Positions 50,618-58,740 of a stretch of DNA of 64,000 bases are shown here, one piece after another; the first letter of the stretch is position 1; every line of letters starts with the position of its first letter. Location of the stretch: NCBI GenBank assembly GCA_036378535.1, contig DASUWH010000077.1, positions 16,930-80,929 on the forward strand, read 5' to 3'. Position numbers and translations under genes: made by a program. Below the pieces are notes generated by a model that was given only the letters and a program-made list of their open reading frames with translations, did not search any database and was not told the DNA's origin. The stretch is from Gp1-AA122 sp036378535. GTDB taxonomy: Bacteria; Acidobacteriota; Terriglobia; Terriglobales; Acidobacteriaceae.

Positions 50618-52258
50618 CTAGGAACCAAAGCCGCCGCCACCCGGAGTTCCGATGCGAATCCGTTCTCCCTTGCGAAGGCGGATGTTGAACTTTCCTGGCA
50701 GCTCGGCGGATGCACCGGAGCGCATGACCTCGCACTTGCCCGGCGCACCTTGGCACCCGCCATTAAGGCCGTATGGACCCCGGCTGCGGCGCTCAGACAG
50801 GAGCGTGACCTCCGCTTCGGTGAGCACCTCAATCTCACGGACAATGCCATCTCCGCCCGCATACGTTCCCTTCCCTCCGCTGCCTCGGCGCAGCGAGTAG
50901 CGGCGGACACGAAAGGGGTAAGCATATTCCAGCGCCTCTACCGGCGTGTTCAGCGAATTGGTCATGTGCGTGTGTACACCGGAAACGCCTGGCTTGCCAG
51001 GACGCCCTCCCATGCCGCCGGCAATCGTTTCGTAGTAAGCAAATGGCGCGCCGGTGCGCGGATCCAGGCCTCCAATCGTGAGATTGTTCATGGTGCCGGA
51101 AGCAGCCGCGGGGATGCGGTCAGGAACAGCTTGAGCCAGCGCACGTAACAGCACATCCACAATGCGTTGCGACGTCTCGACATTTCCTCCCGCAACGGCC
51201 GCCGGGGGACGGGCATTCACCACGCTTCCAGTTGGTGCAATCACCCGTATGGGGCGCATCAGGCCTGCGGTCGCGGGGACTTCTTCGGCCAGCAGGCACC
51301 GGAAAACATAAAAGCAGGCGGATAGGGTGATCGCTTCCACAGCATTAATGCTGCCTTCGACCTGCGGATCGCTCCCCGTGAAATCCACTGTGACCACGTG
51401 GCTGGAGCTATTTCGCTTGCCCGCACGCCCGGAACAGAATTCTATTCTGGTGACGATGCGCACAGGATTCTGGTTTACACCGTCATTGTCGAGGAAATCT
51501 TCGGCGCGGTAAGTGCCCGCGGGAACAGTGCTGAGGAAGGCGCGCATCATGTCTTCCGAATATTGCAGCAATTCTGCGGCGGCTTGCTGCGCTCGTTCCC
51601 GGCCGTAGCGCGCGCACACTTCGTGCAAACGCGCGGCGCCCGTATGACATGCGGCCATCTGGGCTCGCAGGTCGCCTTCCCGTTCCTCGGGAGTGCGTAC
51701 GTTGTTCAGCAAAAGCGCCAGCACATCTCGATCGACTACTCCACCGCGAACCAGCTTGACCGGCGGAATGCGGAAACCTTCCTGATAAATCTCGCGGCAC
51801 AACCCCATTGAGCCCGGATACGATCCGCCCACATCAGCATGATGCGCGCGGGCCGCAACGTAAAACGCGGGACCCGTAGTCTCTCGAGATACTCTTTTGA
51901 TCGCCTTCCTGCGACGTTTTCCCGCCCCCGCCGTATCGACGAATACCGGAGCTACAAGCGTGATATCGGGCAGGTGGGTCCCACCGCAGAACGGATCGTT
52001 CAACATAGCCATGTCGCCCGGCCCCAGATCGAGGTGATCGAGCGCCGCGCGCACCGACATCGGCATAGAGCCGAGATGAACCGGCATGTGGTCGCCCATG
52101 GCAATGACTTGACCGTGGGAATCGAAAACAGCGCAGGAATAATCCCGCCTTTCCTTAATGTTTGGAGAGAACGCGGTGCGACGGAGTGCGGCGCCCATCT
52201 CTTCGGCGATGGAGTGGTACAGATTGGCGAAAATCTCGATTTCGATCGGATCGCGCAC
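50618..52258 (-). CDS. Hydantoinase B / oxoprolinase beta-subunit family protein
   Basis: The protein has 546 residues. SIAEEMGAALRRTAFSPNIKE, AMGDHMPVHLGSMP, NDPFCGGTHLPDI and RAHHADVGG are signature motifs of the HyuB subunit, and TPGGGGFG ends it. Members hydrolyse hydantoins, 5-oxoproline or carboxylate acetone-like substrates with a HyuA partner. No hyuA is adjacent, which is unusual. Two Arg/Lys/Ser-rich inserts (about 115-140 and 285-300) interrupt otherwise conserved blocks. The function is therefore unsure. Confidence 0.8.
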   Translation of the reverse strand: MRDPIEIEIFANLYHSIAEEMGAALRRTAFSPNIKERRDYSCAVFDSHGQVIAMGDHMPVHLGSMPMSVRAALDHLDLGPGDMAMLNDPFCGGTHLPDITLVAPVFVDTAGAGKRRRKAIKRVSRETTGPAFYVAARAHHADVGGSYPGSMGLCREIYQEGFRIPPVKLVRGGVVDRDVLALLLNNVRTPEEREGDLRAQMAACHTGAARLHEVCARYGRERAQQAAAELLQYSEDMMRAFLSTVPAGTYRAEDFLDNDGVNQNPVRIVTRIEFCSGRAGKRNSSSHVVTVDFTGSDPQVEGSINAVEAITLSACFYVFRCLLAEEVPATAGLMRPIRVIAPTGSVVNARPPAAVAGGNVETSQRIVDVLLRALAQAVPDRIPAAASGTMNNLTIGGLDPRTGAPFAYYETIAGGMGGRPGKPGVSGVHTHMTNSLNTPVEALEYAYPFRVRRYSLRRGSGGKGTYAGGDGIVREIEVLTEAEVTLLSERRSRGPYGLNGGCQGAPGKCEVMRSGASAELPGKFNIRLRKGERIRIGTPGGGGFGS

Positions 52259-52356
52259 GCACAGAAGTGTACGACAAGGTGACGCGGGTGCCCCTCGCCG
52301 GCGGTTTTAGTTTTGCCCTTGAGTTGCCGACCCAACCGCGGTACTTCAGAAAGCTA

Positions 52357-52385
52357 TTGACAATTAAGCTAAGGGACCCCAATAT
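52357..52385 (+). promoter_or_regulatory. Candidate sigma-70 promoter for the lysine-rich micro-ORF
   Basis: TTGACA at 52357-52362 is a perfect -35. After 17 bases comes CAATAT, a weak -10. It lies about 100 bases ahead of the micro-ORF with the strong GGAGG site. Confidence 0.4.
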
Positions 52386-52486
52386 CTTGGGCTAGCAGTA
52401 CTGCTCATGCAACGAATGGGCAGGATTTCGGGAATTTAAGGGCCCAAGTCCAACCCCTTGCAAGGGAGAACGTTCACGGAGGATAC

Positions 52487-52531
52487 ATGCCAGCAAAAAA
52501 GAAAGCGGCCAAGAAGAAAAAGAAACACTAA
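52487..52531 (+). CDS. 14-residue lysine-rich micro-protein
   Basis: MPAKKKAAKKKKKH is preceded by a perfect GGAGG (52478-52482) four bases upstream and followed by a 7-base hairpin and then a full terminator at 52566-52603. A candidate promoter lies 100 bases upstream. The complete transcription unit with no larger frame suggests a real small basic peptide, perhaps a nucleic-acid or ribosome binder like other lysine-rich histone-like tails (inference). Confidence 0.5.
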   Translation: MPAKKKAAKKKKKH

Positions 52532-52532
52532 C

Positions 52533-52551
52533 CGGCGAGATCATCTCGCCG
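52533..52551 (+). other. 7-bp hairpin after the micro-ORF
   Basis: CGGCGAG and CTCGCCG pair around ATCAT two bases beyond the micro-ORF stop. No T-tract follows, so it may stabilise the short transcript ahead of the terminator. Confidence 0.4.
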
Positions 52552-52565
52552 CCTCAGGTATTGTG

Positions 52566-52603
52566 GCCTCCACGGAGAAGCACCTCCGCGGAGGCTTTGT
52601 TTT
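52566..52603 (+). terminator. Rho-independent terminator of the micro-ORF transcript
   Basis: GCCTCC pairs with GGAGGC and inner CGGAG with CTCCG, followed by TTTGTTTT on the plus strand. Confidence 0.8.
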
Positions 52604-52604
52604 C

Positions 52605-52740
52605 GGTCCTTGGCTGTTGGTCGTTAGCGTAAAAGCCGCGCGCTAACAGCACTGATTTGCTGTCATTCGCTTGTCTTGATTCCCGAATCTCCTGTGCCCT
52701 TGGAGACGCCAAAGACCGACGACCACGGACCAAACGACTG
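52605..52740. repeat. Heptad inverted-repeat element (g)
   Basis: The left arm 52605-52629 reads GGTCCTT, GGCTGTT, GGTCGTT, AGCG. The right arm 52707-52740, reverse complemented, reads GTCGTTT, GGTCCGT, GGTCGTC, GGTCTTT, GGCG. It starts right after the micro-ORF's terminator and lies 87 bases ahead of the MerR gene. Confidence 0.75.
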
Positions 52741-52826
52741 AATTTAGAGTTGTGCCCGAACCTGCGTCGTGTTATTAACGGGCTAGCCGTTTTGATCCGA
52801 AACACGCGCCGCTCCTGGAGACTGCT

Positions 52827-53225
52827 ATGGCCAGCAAAAAGCAGCAACGAAAACCCAGAAAGAGCAGCGACATCGTCATCCCGGAAAAACTTTATTTCCG
52901 CATCGGTGAAGTGGCGGACCTTTGCCGCCTGCCCGCTTACGTCCTGCGCTTCTGGGAATCGGAGTTCCCGCAGCTAAAGCCGGTGAAGAGCAGTACCGGG
53001 CAGCGCATGTATCGACGCAAAGACGTTGAAAGCGTGCTTCGCATCAAGGAACTCCTGTACGAGCAGGGCTTCACCATCGCCGGCGCCCGCCAGCAGTTCC
53101 GCACCGAAATCCACGACCACAAGAAGCAGCATCCCTTGCCCTTCCCGAGCCAGCGTCCTGCTGAACTGGCGCACATCCGTCATGAATTGCGGGAGATTCT
53201 CGGGATTCTTTCCGCGCGGCATTGA
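52827..53225 (+). CDS. MerR-family transcriptional regulator
   Basis: The protein has 132 residues. After a basic N-terminal arm (ASKKQQRKPRK) the winged helix begins: LYFRIGEVADLCRLPAYVLRFWE, then TGQRMYRRKDVESVLRIKELLYEQGFTIAGAR, the standard MerR helix-turn-helix and wing. The rest is a short coil. There is no cysteine-based metal site, so it is of the non-metal type, similar to acidobacterial proteins placed near heat-shock or DNA-binding genes. Confidence 0.85.
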   Translation: MASKKQQRKPRKSSDIVIPEKLYFRIGEVADLCRLPAYVLRFWESEFPQLKPVKSSTGQRMYRRKDVESVLRIKELLYEQGFTIAGARQQFRTEIHDHKKQHPLPFPSQRPAELAHIRHELREILGILSARH

Positions 53226-53388
53226 CATCGAGGCAACTCCGCCCTTTGTTCGATCACTCTATTTTCTTATGCACGCGGTGTCTTGAGTTCATCGTTGTAG
53301 TAAGTTGGTAGTACTCCCTGTTTAATTTGAGCGGGTCCGGGCGGTGCTTGGGGCCGCACTCGTATGCATGGCAAAGGAGCACGAACGA

Positions 53389-54459
53389 ATGTTTCCCACG
53401 TGGATAAGCCGGTTAGTCCTGCTGCTCTCGGTAGCGGTACTTGGCGGCTGCGGCAGTTCCGGGCACACGCACCCAGGCTATGTGACCATTCCGAGCACCA
53501 ATCAGGTGCTTGGATTTAATATTAATGACAGTTCCGGCAGTCTTTCGCCCATTGGCGGGTCCCCGTTCAAGGCCGGCCCCTCCCCAACGTCTGCCGTGAT
53601 CCACCCTTCGCGAAAATTCGTGTACGTCGGCAACTCGCAGGAGAACGACATCTCGTTGTTCACGGTCGGCGCTTCAGGGGCGCTCACCGAGGTCATGCCG
53701 CGAGCCAAGGCCGGTATCACCCCGCTTGCTTTGGCCATGGATGCCAATGGAACCTTCCTCTATGCCGCCAATGAAGTTTCAGGCAGCGTGTCGGCCTACG
53801 CAATCGACAGCGGCTCCGGCGCCTTAACCCAGGTGGCAGGCTCGCCTTTCTCCACGCCGAGCCCGCTGGCCTTGCGTGTCAGTCCGAGTGGAAAATTTCT
53901 TTACGTGGCCAACGCTAATGAAAACACAATTTCGATCTTCGCCAGCAATTCGGGGAAGCTGACTCAGATTCCCGGTTCTCCCATCGGAGCCGGGTCGGCT
54001 CCCTCCTCCATCGCAATCGATCCCGCAGGACATTTCCTCTACTCCACGAACGTAACCTCCAACACTCTTATCGCGTTCAAGATTGACGCGACCTCTGGAA
54101 TGCTCAGCTATATCCCGCCGGTATTCTTTGTGGCTGGAACCAGTCCAACCTCTGCAACCGTTGACCCGTCCGGAAAATTTCTCTATGTCGCCAATGTGGG
54201 TTCGAACAACGTCTCGGCGTACACCATCAACAGCAGCACCGGCACACTTAGCTCGATCAGCGGCTCACCATTCGGAACCGGCACGGAGCCCGTCTTCGTG
54301 ACAGTGGATACCAGCGGGACTTTTCTATATGTCGGTAACGAGTCGTCGAAGAATATCTTTATCTATAAAATCAATAGCAGTAGCGGGGCTTTAACCGCAG
54401 CCAGCCAGGCCAGCGTCAACACGGTCGTAGCACCCACGTCGATGGCGATCAGCCAATGA
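53389..54459 (+). CDS. Lipoprotein seven-bladed propeller, lactonase (Pgl)-like
   Basis: The ATG at 53389 (356 residues) is favoured because it opens directly into a lipoprotein signal (VAVLGGC) and AAGGAG lies upstream; an earlier in-frame ATG at 53368 is possible. Repeats follow with the pattern HPSRKFVYVGNSQENDISLF, DANGTFLYAANEVSG and DPSGKFLYVANVGSNNVSAY, about 45 residues each. This is the lactonase/YVTN propeller type. Catalytic residues of 6-phosphogluconolactonase are not clear, so it may be a binding or surface protein. It sits ahead of a short orphan on the other strand. Confidence 0.8.
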   Translation: MFPTWISRLVLLLSVAVLGGCGSSGHTHPGYVTIPSTNQVLGFNINDSSGSLSPIGGSPFKAGPSPTSAVIHPSRKFVYVGNSQENDISLFTVGASGALTEVMPRAKAGITPLALAMDANGTFLYAANEVSGSVSAYAIDSGSGALTQVAGSPFSTPSPLALRVSPSGKFLYVANANENTISIFASNSGKLTQIPGSPIGAGSAPSSIAIDPAGHFLYSTNVTSNTLIAFKIDATSGMLSYIPPVFFVAGTSPTSATVDPSGKFLYVANVGSNNVSAYTINSSTGTLSSISGSPFGTGTEPVFVTVDTSGTFLYVGNESSKNIFIYKINSSSGALTAASQASVNTVVAPTSMAISQ

Positions 54460-54471
54460 ACGACTCTGAAA

Positions 54472-54702
54472 TCAGGAAGGACTGCTGGCTTCGATAGCGA
54501 CAGAAGCGGAACTTCCACTCTGTGTGCTGGCCGGGTTAAAGGAGTCGCCCAGCTTCACCCGGCTGGCGCGCTGCATCTCCTGCACCAGCTCGGCATTGAG
54601 CTGAGCACGGTTTTCGCCCGACATGACCGAACCGGCGGCAAGTGCGAAGCGCAGCGCAGCGGTCTGATCGTCGAAGTAGAGAATTACTTTCCTGGCCGCC
54701 AT
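54472..54702 (-). CDS. Short hypothetical protein
   Basis: The ATG at 54702 (76 residues) follows AGGAG; an earlier in-frame start adds 12 residues. RKVILYFDDQTAALRFALAAGS is the only strongly patterned part, a beta-alpha unit. The C-terminal half is Ser/Ala/Gln-rich. The family is unknown. It converges with the propeller gene. Confidence 0.5.
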   Translation of the reverse strand: MAARKVILYFDDQTAALRFALAAGSVMSGENRAQLNAELVQEMQRASRVKLGDSFNPASTQSGSSASVAIEASSPS

Positions 54703-54920
54703 GGGACGTCTCCTAAACAAAGTTCGTGGCGCGCGCACAAAACGTTACTGGCCATTCTGAGACGAGTGTCGTCATCCTAGAAGTGACCTTCTTGGTACTC
54801 CAGTATTTCACCTACTCTGAATTTGCGCTTCAGGTTACCAAAGTGTTTCTGGCTTGACCTGCCAACCAAGTCAGGGCACACTCTCAGCATCGCGTCTGAA
54901 AAGCTTTTAGGGAGCGGTTT

Positions 54921-55136
54921 ATGCCCGGTTTAGCCCTTGCCGTAGGTGTCCAGCTGTGTCTAATTGTAGGCATTGCCGGCCTGCTGTGGCCGGAGAAGCT
55001 GAAGCCCGTGTATGAAGTCCTGATGTTCCCCTGGTATCCCACCTACAAAACCGTGCGCCTCCACAGCGTGGGCGCCATCGGTATTTCGTTGATGATCTTC
55101 CTTATGTGGTTTGCCCGGGCACGCTGGAATTTTTAG
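54921..55136 (+). CDS. Small two-helix membrane protein
   Basis: The protein has 71 residues. A first hydrophobic stretch (about 4-24), then LWPEKLKPVYEVLMFPWYPTYKTVRLHSVG and a second helix (GAIGISLMIFLMWF). The Trp/Pro/Tyr-rich middle is unusual. No catalytic motif is seen. The 3' end is 26 bases from the stop of the convergent response regulator. Confidence 0.6.
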   Translation: MPGLALAVGVQLCLIVGIAGLLWPEKLKPVYEVLMFPWYPTYKTVRLHSVGAIGISLMIFLMWFARARWNF

Positions 55137-55162
55137 CCGCCCGCAGCAAAACCCACTCCGAG

Positions 55163-55606
55163 CTAGGCGCCGGGAGCCACGGAGGCAGCGCCTGTCGAAG
55201 GGGCCTCGGGAGCCGGGAAGAAGGTTTTGCCCAGGAGCACTGCTTCCACTGCCTTGATAATCTGGTGCGGTTGAGATTTCGATACCACGCCGCGCGCCCC
55301 CGCTTGCCGTGCCGATTCGGTGAAATGCGGTGACAGGTACATCGAGAACATCACGATGGGCACGGCCGGTGCGAATGACGAAATCTCGCGAGTTGCCCGC
55401 AACCCGTTCATGACCGGCATGGAAAGATCCATGACAACGATATCCGGCGCCAGTTGCTGGGTCTTGTGAACTGCATCGACGCCGTCCGCCCCCTCCCCGC
55501 ATACTTCCCACGCCGCGTGGGCTGCCAGCAGTTCACGCAGTTGCTGTCGAACGAAAAGGTTGTCATCAACGATCAGAATTCGCGTCTTGGTATTTTCGCT
55601 CATCAT
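55163..55606 (-). CDS. Stand-alone response-regulator receiver domain
   Basis: The protein has 147 residues. ILIVDDNLFVRQQL gives the acidic pocket, IVVMDLSMPVMNGLRA the phospho-acceptor Asp, VPIVMFSMYLS the switch Ser/Thr region and GVVSKSQPHQ the lysine. There is no output domain; after the fold is a short Pro/Ala/Ser tail. It must act by protein contact (CheY-like) or as a phosphate relay. No histidine kinase is immediately adjacent. Confidence 0.88.
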   Translation of the reverse strand: MMSENTKTRILIVDDNLFVRQQLRELLAAHAAWEVCGEGADGVDAVHKTQQLAPDIVVMDLSMPVMNGLRATREISSFAPAVPIVMFSMYLSPHFTESARQAGARGVVSKSQPHQIIKAVEAVLLGKTFFPAPEAPSTGAASVAPGA

Positions 55607-55985
55607 CTACACGGTCCCGGCCCAACTCTGTATTTACCGGCGCTTGGATGACATACCTAGGGCCGCTGGGTTGGCTTAATCAATGATTTACGCAGAAAGC
55701 AGCACAGAAACCGTCACTGCCCGGAGAAGAGGAGCAACTCACCTCCGGCGCTGGTGAAAACAGCTCCTTCTGTCGTCGAACCCCAATTGCCCAGCTTTTC
55801 TCATATCGCGAAACTCTGCTGGTCTGTGGAAAAAACCAATGAATCGTTCTGTAAGCACGGAAATCTACAAAACGTCTGATTGAAATCACGAGTAGTCGAT
55901 CGCGAAATCCTTGCGCTACTCAGCTCGTCCAAAGATATCAAGGTGCCATGCACCCCAGAACCCAGCTCAAAAAAGGAGAATCGCA
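55607..55985. other. 379-base spacer upstream of alpha/beta hydrolase; one weak hairpin
   Basis: I see no gene on either strand. GAGTAG at 55890 pairs with CTACTC at 55916 (with CGC/GCG inside), about 65 bases ahead of the hydrolase start, a possible regulatory hairpin. AAGGAG just before 55986 is the hydrolase ribosome site. Confidence 0.4.
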
Positions 55986-56867
55986 ATGCCTTACGTCAAA
56001 GTCGGAAAGGAAAACTCCACAGAGATTGAGTTGTACTATGAAGATCACGGTTCCGGCGATCCCGTGGTTTTGATCCACGGATACCCGCTCAGCGGCTCCT
56101 CCTGGGAAAAACAGCTTCCGGCGTTACTCTCAGCAGGCCACCGGGTTATTACTTATGACCGAAGAGGGTTCGGCAAGTCGAGCCAGCCCACAACCGGCTA
56201 CAACTACGATACCTTCGCCGCGGACTTGGGCAAACTCATAACCCATCTCAAGCTGCGCAACTTTGCCCTGGTTGGCTTCTCTATGGGAGGAGGCGAAGTG
56301 GCGCGCTATATCGGCAAACACGGATCCAAGGACGTCAGTAAAGCCGTCATCATCGGCGGCGTACCGCCATTTTTGTTGAAGACGGCGGACAATCAGGAAG
56401 GCGTTGACGGCAGCGTCTTCGAGGGGATTCAGAAGGCAATTGCCGCTGATCGCTATGCCTTCTTTACCGAGTTCTTCAAAAACTTCTACAATACCGATCT
56501 GCTGCTGGGAAAGCGCATCAGCGAACAAGCAGTTCAGGCGAGCTGGAACGTCGCCGCCAGCGCTTCGCCTACGGCCAGTCTGGCCTGCGTACCTACCTGG
56601 TACGAAGATTTCCGCAAGGATGTGGCGAAGATAGATATTCCCACGCTGGTCATTCACGGGGACGCCGATCGAATCGTGCCCTTTGCCGCAGCGGGACAAC
56701 GGACTGCCAAGCTGATCAAGCAAGCCAGCCTGGTCGTCATTAAGGACGGACCGCACAATGTTGCGTGGACGCACGCAGAAGAAGTGAATTCTGCGCTAGT
56801 CAATTTCCTCGGGAAAGAGGCCGCGAGGCCAGCCGCCTCATCGCGCGAAAAACAAGCAGTAGCATAA
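55986..56867 (+). CDS. Alpha/beta hydrolase, non-haem haloperoxidase/chloroperoxidase-like
   Basis: The ATG at 55986 (293 residues) follows AAGGAG. DPVVLIHGYPLSGSSWEKQ is the oxyanion-hole segment, LVGFSMGGGEVARYIG carries the nucleophile Ser in GFSMGG, LVIHGDADRIVPF the acid and DGPHNVAWTH the His. GFSMGGGE with this ending is typical of cofactor-free haloperoxidase-type esterases. It might be a secreted-peptide-free cytosolic esterase or perhydrolase. The C-terminus has a Pro/Ala/Arg tail. It stands alone, with the redox-signalling pair starting about 200 bases downstream. Confidence 0.85.
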   Translation: MPYVKVGKENSTEIELYYEDHGSGDPVVLIHGYPLSGSSWEKQLPALLSAGHRVITYDRRGFGKSSQPTTGYNYDTFAADLGKLITHLKLRNFALVGFSMGGGEVARYIGKHGSKDVSKAVIIGGVPPFLLKTADNQEGVDGSVFEGIQKAIAADRYAFFTEFFKNFYNTDLLLGKRISEQAVQASWNVAASASPTASLACVPTWYEDFRKDVAKIDIPTLVIHGDADRIVPFAAAGQRTAKLIKQASLVVIKDGPHNVAWTHAEEVNSALVNFLGKEAARPAASSREKQAVA

Positions 56868-57069
56868 GAGCGGCAAAAGCAGGCGGAAAACCGGCCGGCA
56901 GCATAGCATCAAGCTTTGGGGGCGAACAGGCGAGTCTGCATCAGCTCGCCCGGTTGCCCTTTTCCCTTGCTTTCCCGCAACCAAGCCCGGAATTTTGTAT
57001 CTAATGAGACGTTCAAGAATAAATCCACATTTTTCGAGCGGCCCCCGATTCCAGGACTGAAAGTTTCTT

Positions 57070-58740
57070 ATGGCCAAACCAATTCTGCTCAGCGTGGATG
57101 ACGACTCCGACGTGCTGCGGGCGATCGAACGTGATCTGCGCTCGCAATACGGAGCGGATTATCGAGTCATTGGCAGTGATTCTCCAGAGAGAGCTCTGGA
57201 TATTCTGAAAGAGCTGCGGGTGCGCAATGACAGCGTCGCATTGTTGATTGCCGATCAGCGCATGCCCCGGATGAATGGCGTGGAGTTTCTTCAGGAAGGG
57301 ATGCGCATTTTCCCCGATGCCAAGCGGGCGTTGTTAACCGCATACGCCGACACCAGCGCAGCCATCAGCGCCATCAACGAAGCCAACATCAATTACTTCT
57401 TCATGAAGCCCTGGGACCCGCCCGCCGATCATCTCTATCCACAACTGGATGATTTGCTCGACGACTGGCGGGCTTCCTATCACCCTGCCTTTCAAGGCAT
57501 ACGGGTTCTAGGCACGCGCTGGTCGCCGCGATGCTATGAAATGCGAGATTTCCTGGCGCGTAATCATGTTCCCTATCAATGGATTGACGTTGAGCTTTCG
57601 GCCGGTGATCCTGAGACCAAGCGTCTGCTGGAGGTTCTGGGACCTGAGGCGGCGGATCTTCCGGTTGTGCTGTTTCCAGACGGCACAAAACTGCTCGAAG
57701 GCGCCCCCGGTGACATCGCGCAGAAGGTGGGGCTGCGCACGCGAGCTCAAACCAGTTTTTATGACTTAGCCATCATCGGTGGCGGTCCCGCTGGACTGGC
57801 TGCCGCCGTGTATGGGGCATCGGAAGGACTGCATACCGTCATGATTGAGCGCGAGGCTGCAGGCGGCCAGGCAGGCATGAGTTCGCGCATCGAGAATTAT
57901 CTTGGATTTCCCACTGGACTCAGCGGAGGCGACCTCGCGCGCCGCGCGGTCGTGCAGGCACAGCGTTTTGGCGTCGAGATCCTGTCCCCGCTGGAAGCGG
58001 TCAGCGTTCGCACGGAAGGTTCTTACCGGATCCTGAAGCTGGCAGATGGCAATGAAATCTCGTGTCATGCGCTCCTGGTCGCTACTGGTGTCCAGTGGCG
58101 GCGACTGGAGGCTCCGGGTATAGATAAACTCCAGGGTGCCGGGGTCTACTACGGAGGTGGGGCCACCGAAGCCCTCTCCTGCAAAGGCGAAATCGTCTAT
58201 GTCGTGGGTGGCGCGAATTCCGCGGGACAGGCTGCCATGAATTTCGCCAAATATGCCGAGCGAGTCGTGCTTCTGGTTCGCGGCGATGGCCTCGCCAGCA
58301 CCATGTCTCAGTACTTGATCGATCAGGTTCAACACACGCCGAATATTCAGATCTGGACGCATGCCAGCGTGGCCGAAGTGCATGGCCAAACCCGGCTGGA
58401 AGAAATTTCTGTGCTCTGTTCCGACACCGACAAAGTAGAACGGGTGCCTGCGAGTGCGATGTTTATCTTCATCGGAGCTCTGCCGCGCACCGACTGGCTG
58501 GCCGATCTGGTCGAGCGGGACGATCGCGGATTTATCTTGACTGGACCGGACTTGATGCGAGACGGTCAGCGGCCTAAAGGGTGGGCGCTTGATCGCGATC
58601 CGTTCCTGCTCGAGACCAACGTTCCCGGCTTATTTGCCGTAGGGGACGTGCGGCATGGCTCGGTGAAGCGAGTGGCTTCCGGTGTCGGCGAGGGCTCCGT
58701 GGCGGTACAGTTTATCCATCAATACTTGAGTAAGGTCTAA
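57070..58740 (+). CDS. Receiver / glutaredoxin-like / thioredoxin-reductase-like fusion protein
   Basis: The protein has 556 residues. Residues about 1-130 are a receiver: SVDDDSD, LLIADQRMPRMNGVEF (acceptor Asp), LLTAYAD and FMKPWDPP. Residues about 140-220 are a glutaredoxin-like fold: LGTRWSPRCYEMRDFL (only one cysteine, SPRC) and LPVVLFPDG. From about 230 it is a pyridine nucleotide-disulfide reductase fold: AIIGGGPAGLAAAVYG (FAD), VVGGANSAGQAAMNF (NADPH) and GLFAVGDVRHGSVKR. The CxxC of thioredoxin reductase is replaced by YYGGGATEA, so normal dithiol transfer is impossible. Stop and next start are adjacent (TAAATG), so it is coupled to the histidine kinase. Confidence 0.88.
   Translation: MAKPILLSVDDDSDVLRAIERDLRSQYGADYRVIGSDSPERALDILKELRVRNDSVALLIADQRMPRMNGVEFLQEGMRIFPDAKRALLTAYADTSAAISAINEANINYFFMKPWDPPADHLYPQLDDLLDDWRASYHPAFQGIRVLGTRWSPRCYEMRDFLARNHVPYQWIDVELSAGDPETKRLLEVLGPEAADLPVVLFPDGTKLLEGAPGDIAQKVGLRTRAQTSFYDLAIIGGGPAGLAAAVYGASEGLHTVMIEREAAGGQAGMSSRIENYLGFPTGLSGGDLARRAVVQAQRFGVEILSPLEAVSVRTEGSYRILKLADGNEISCHALLVATGVQWRRLEAPGIDKLQGAGVYYGGGATEALSCKGEIVYVVGGANSAGQAAMNFAKYAERVVLLVRGDGLASTMSQYLIDQVQHTPNIQIWTHASVAEVHGQTRLEEISVLCSDTDKVERVPASAMFIFIGALPRTDWLADLVERDDRGFILTGPDLMRDGQRPKGWALDRDPFLLETNVPGLFAVGDVRHGSVKRVASGVGEGSVAVQFIHQYLSKV

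Noticed and set aside
52259..52486. Possible frameshifted N-terminal extension of hyuB
   Set aside because: The HyuB family start (DPIEIEIFANLY) is complete at 52258; sequence beyond it has no family match and contains the promoter of the micro-ORF.
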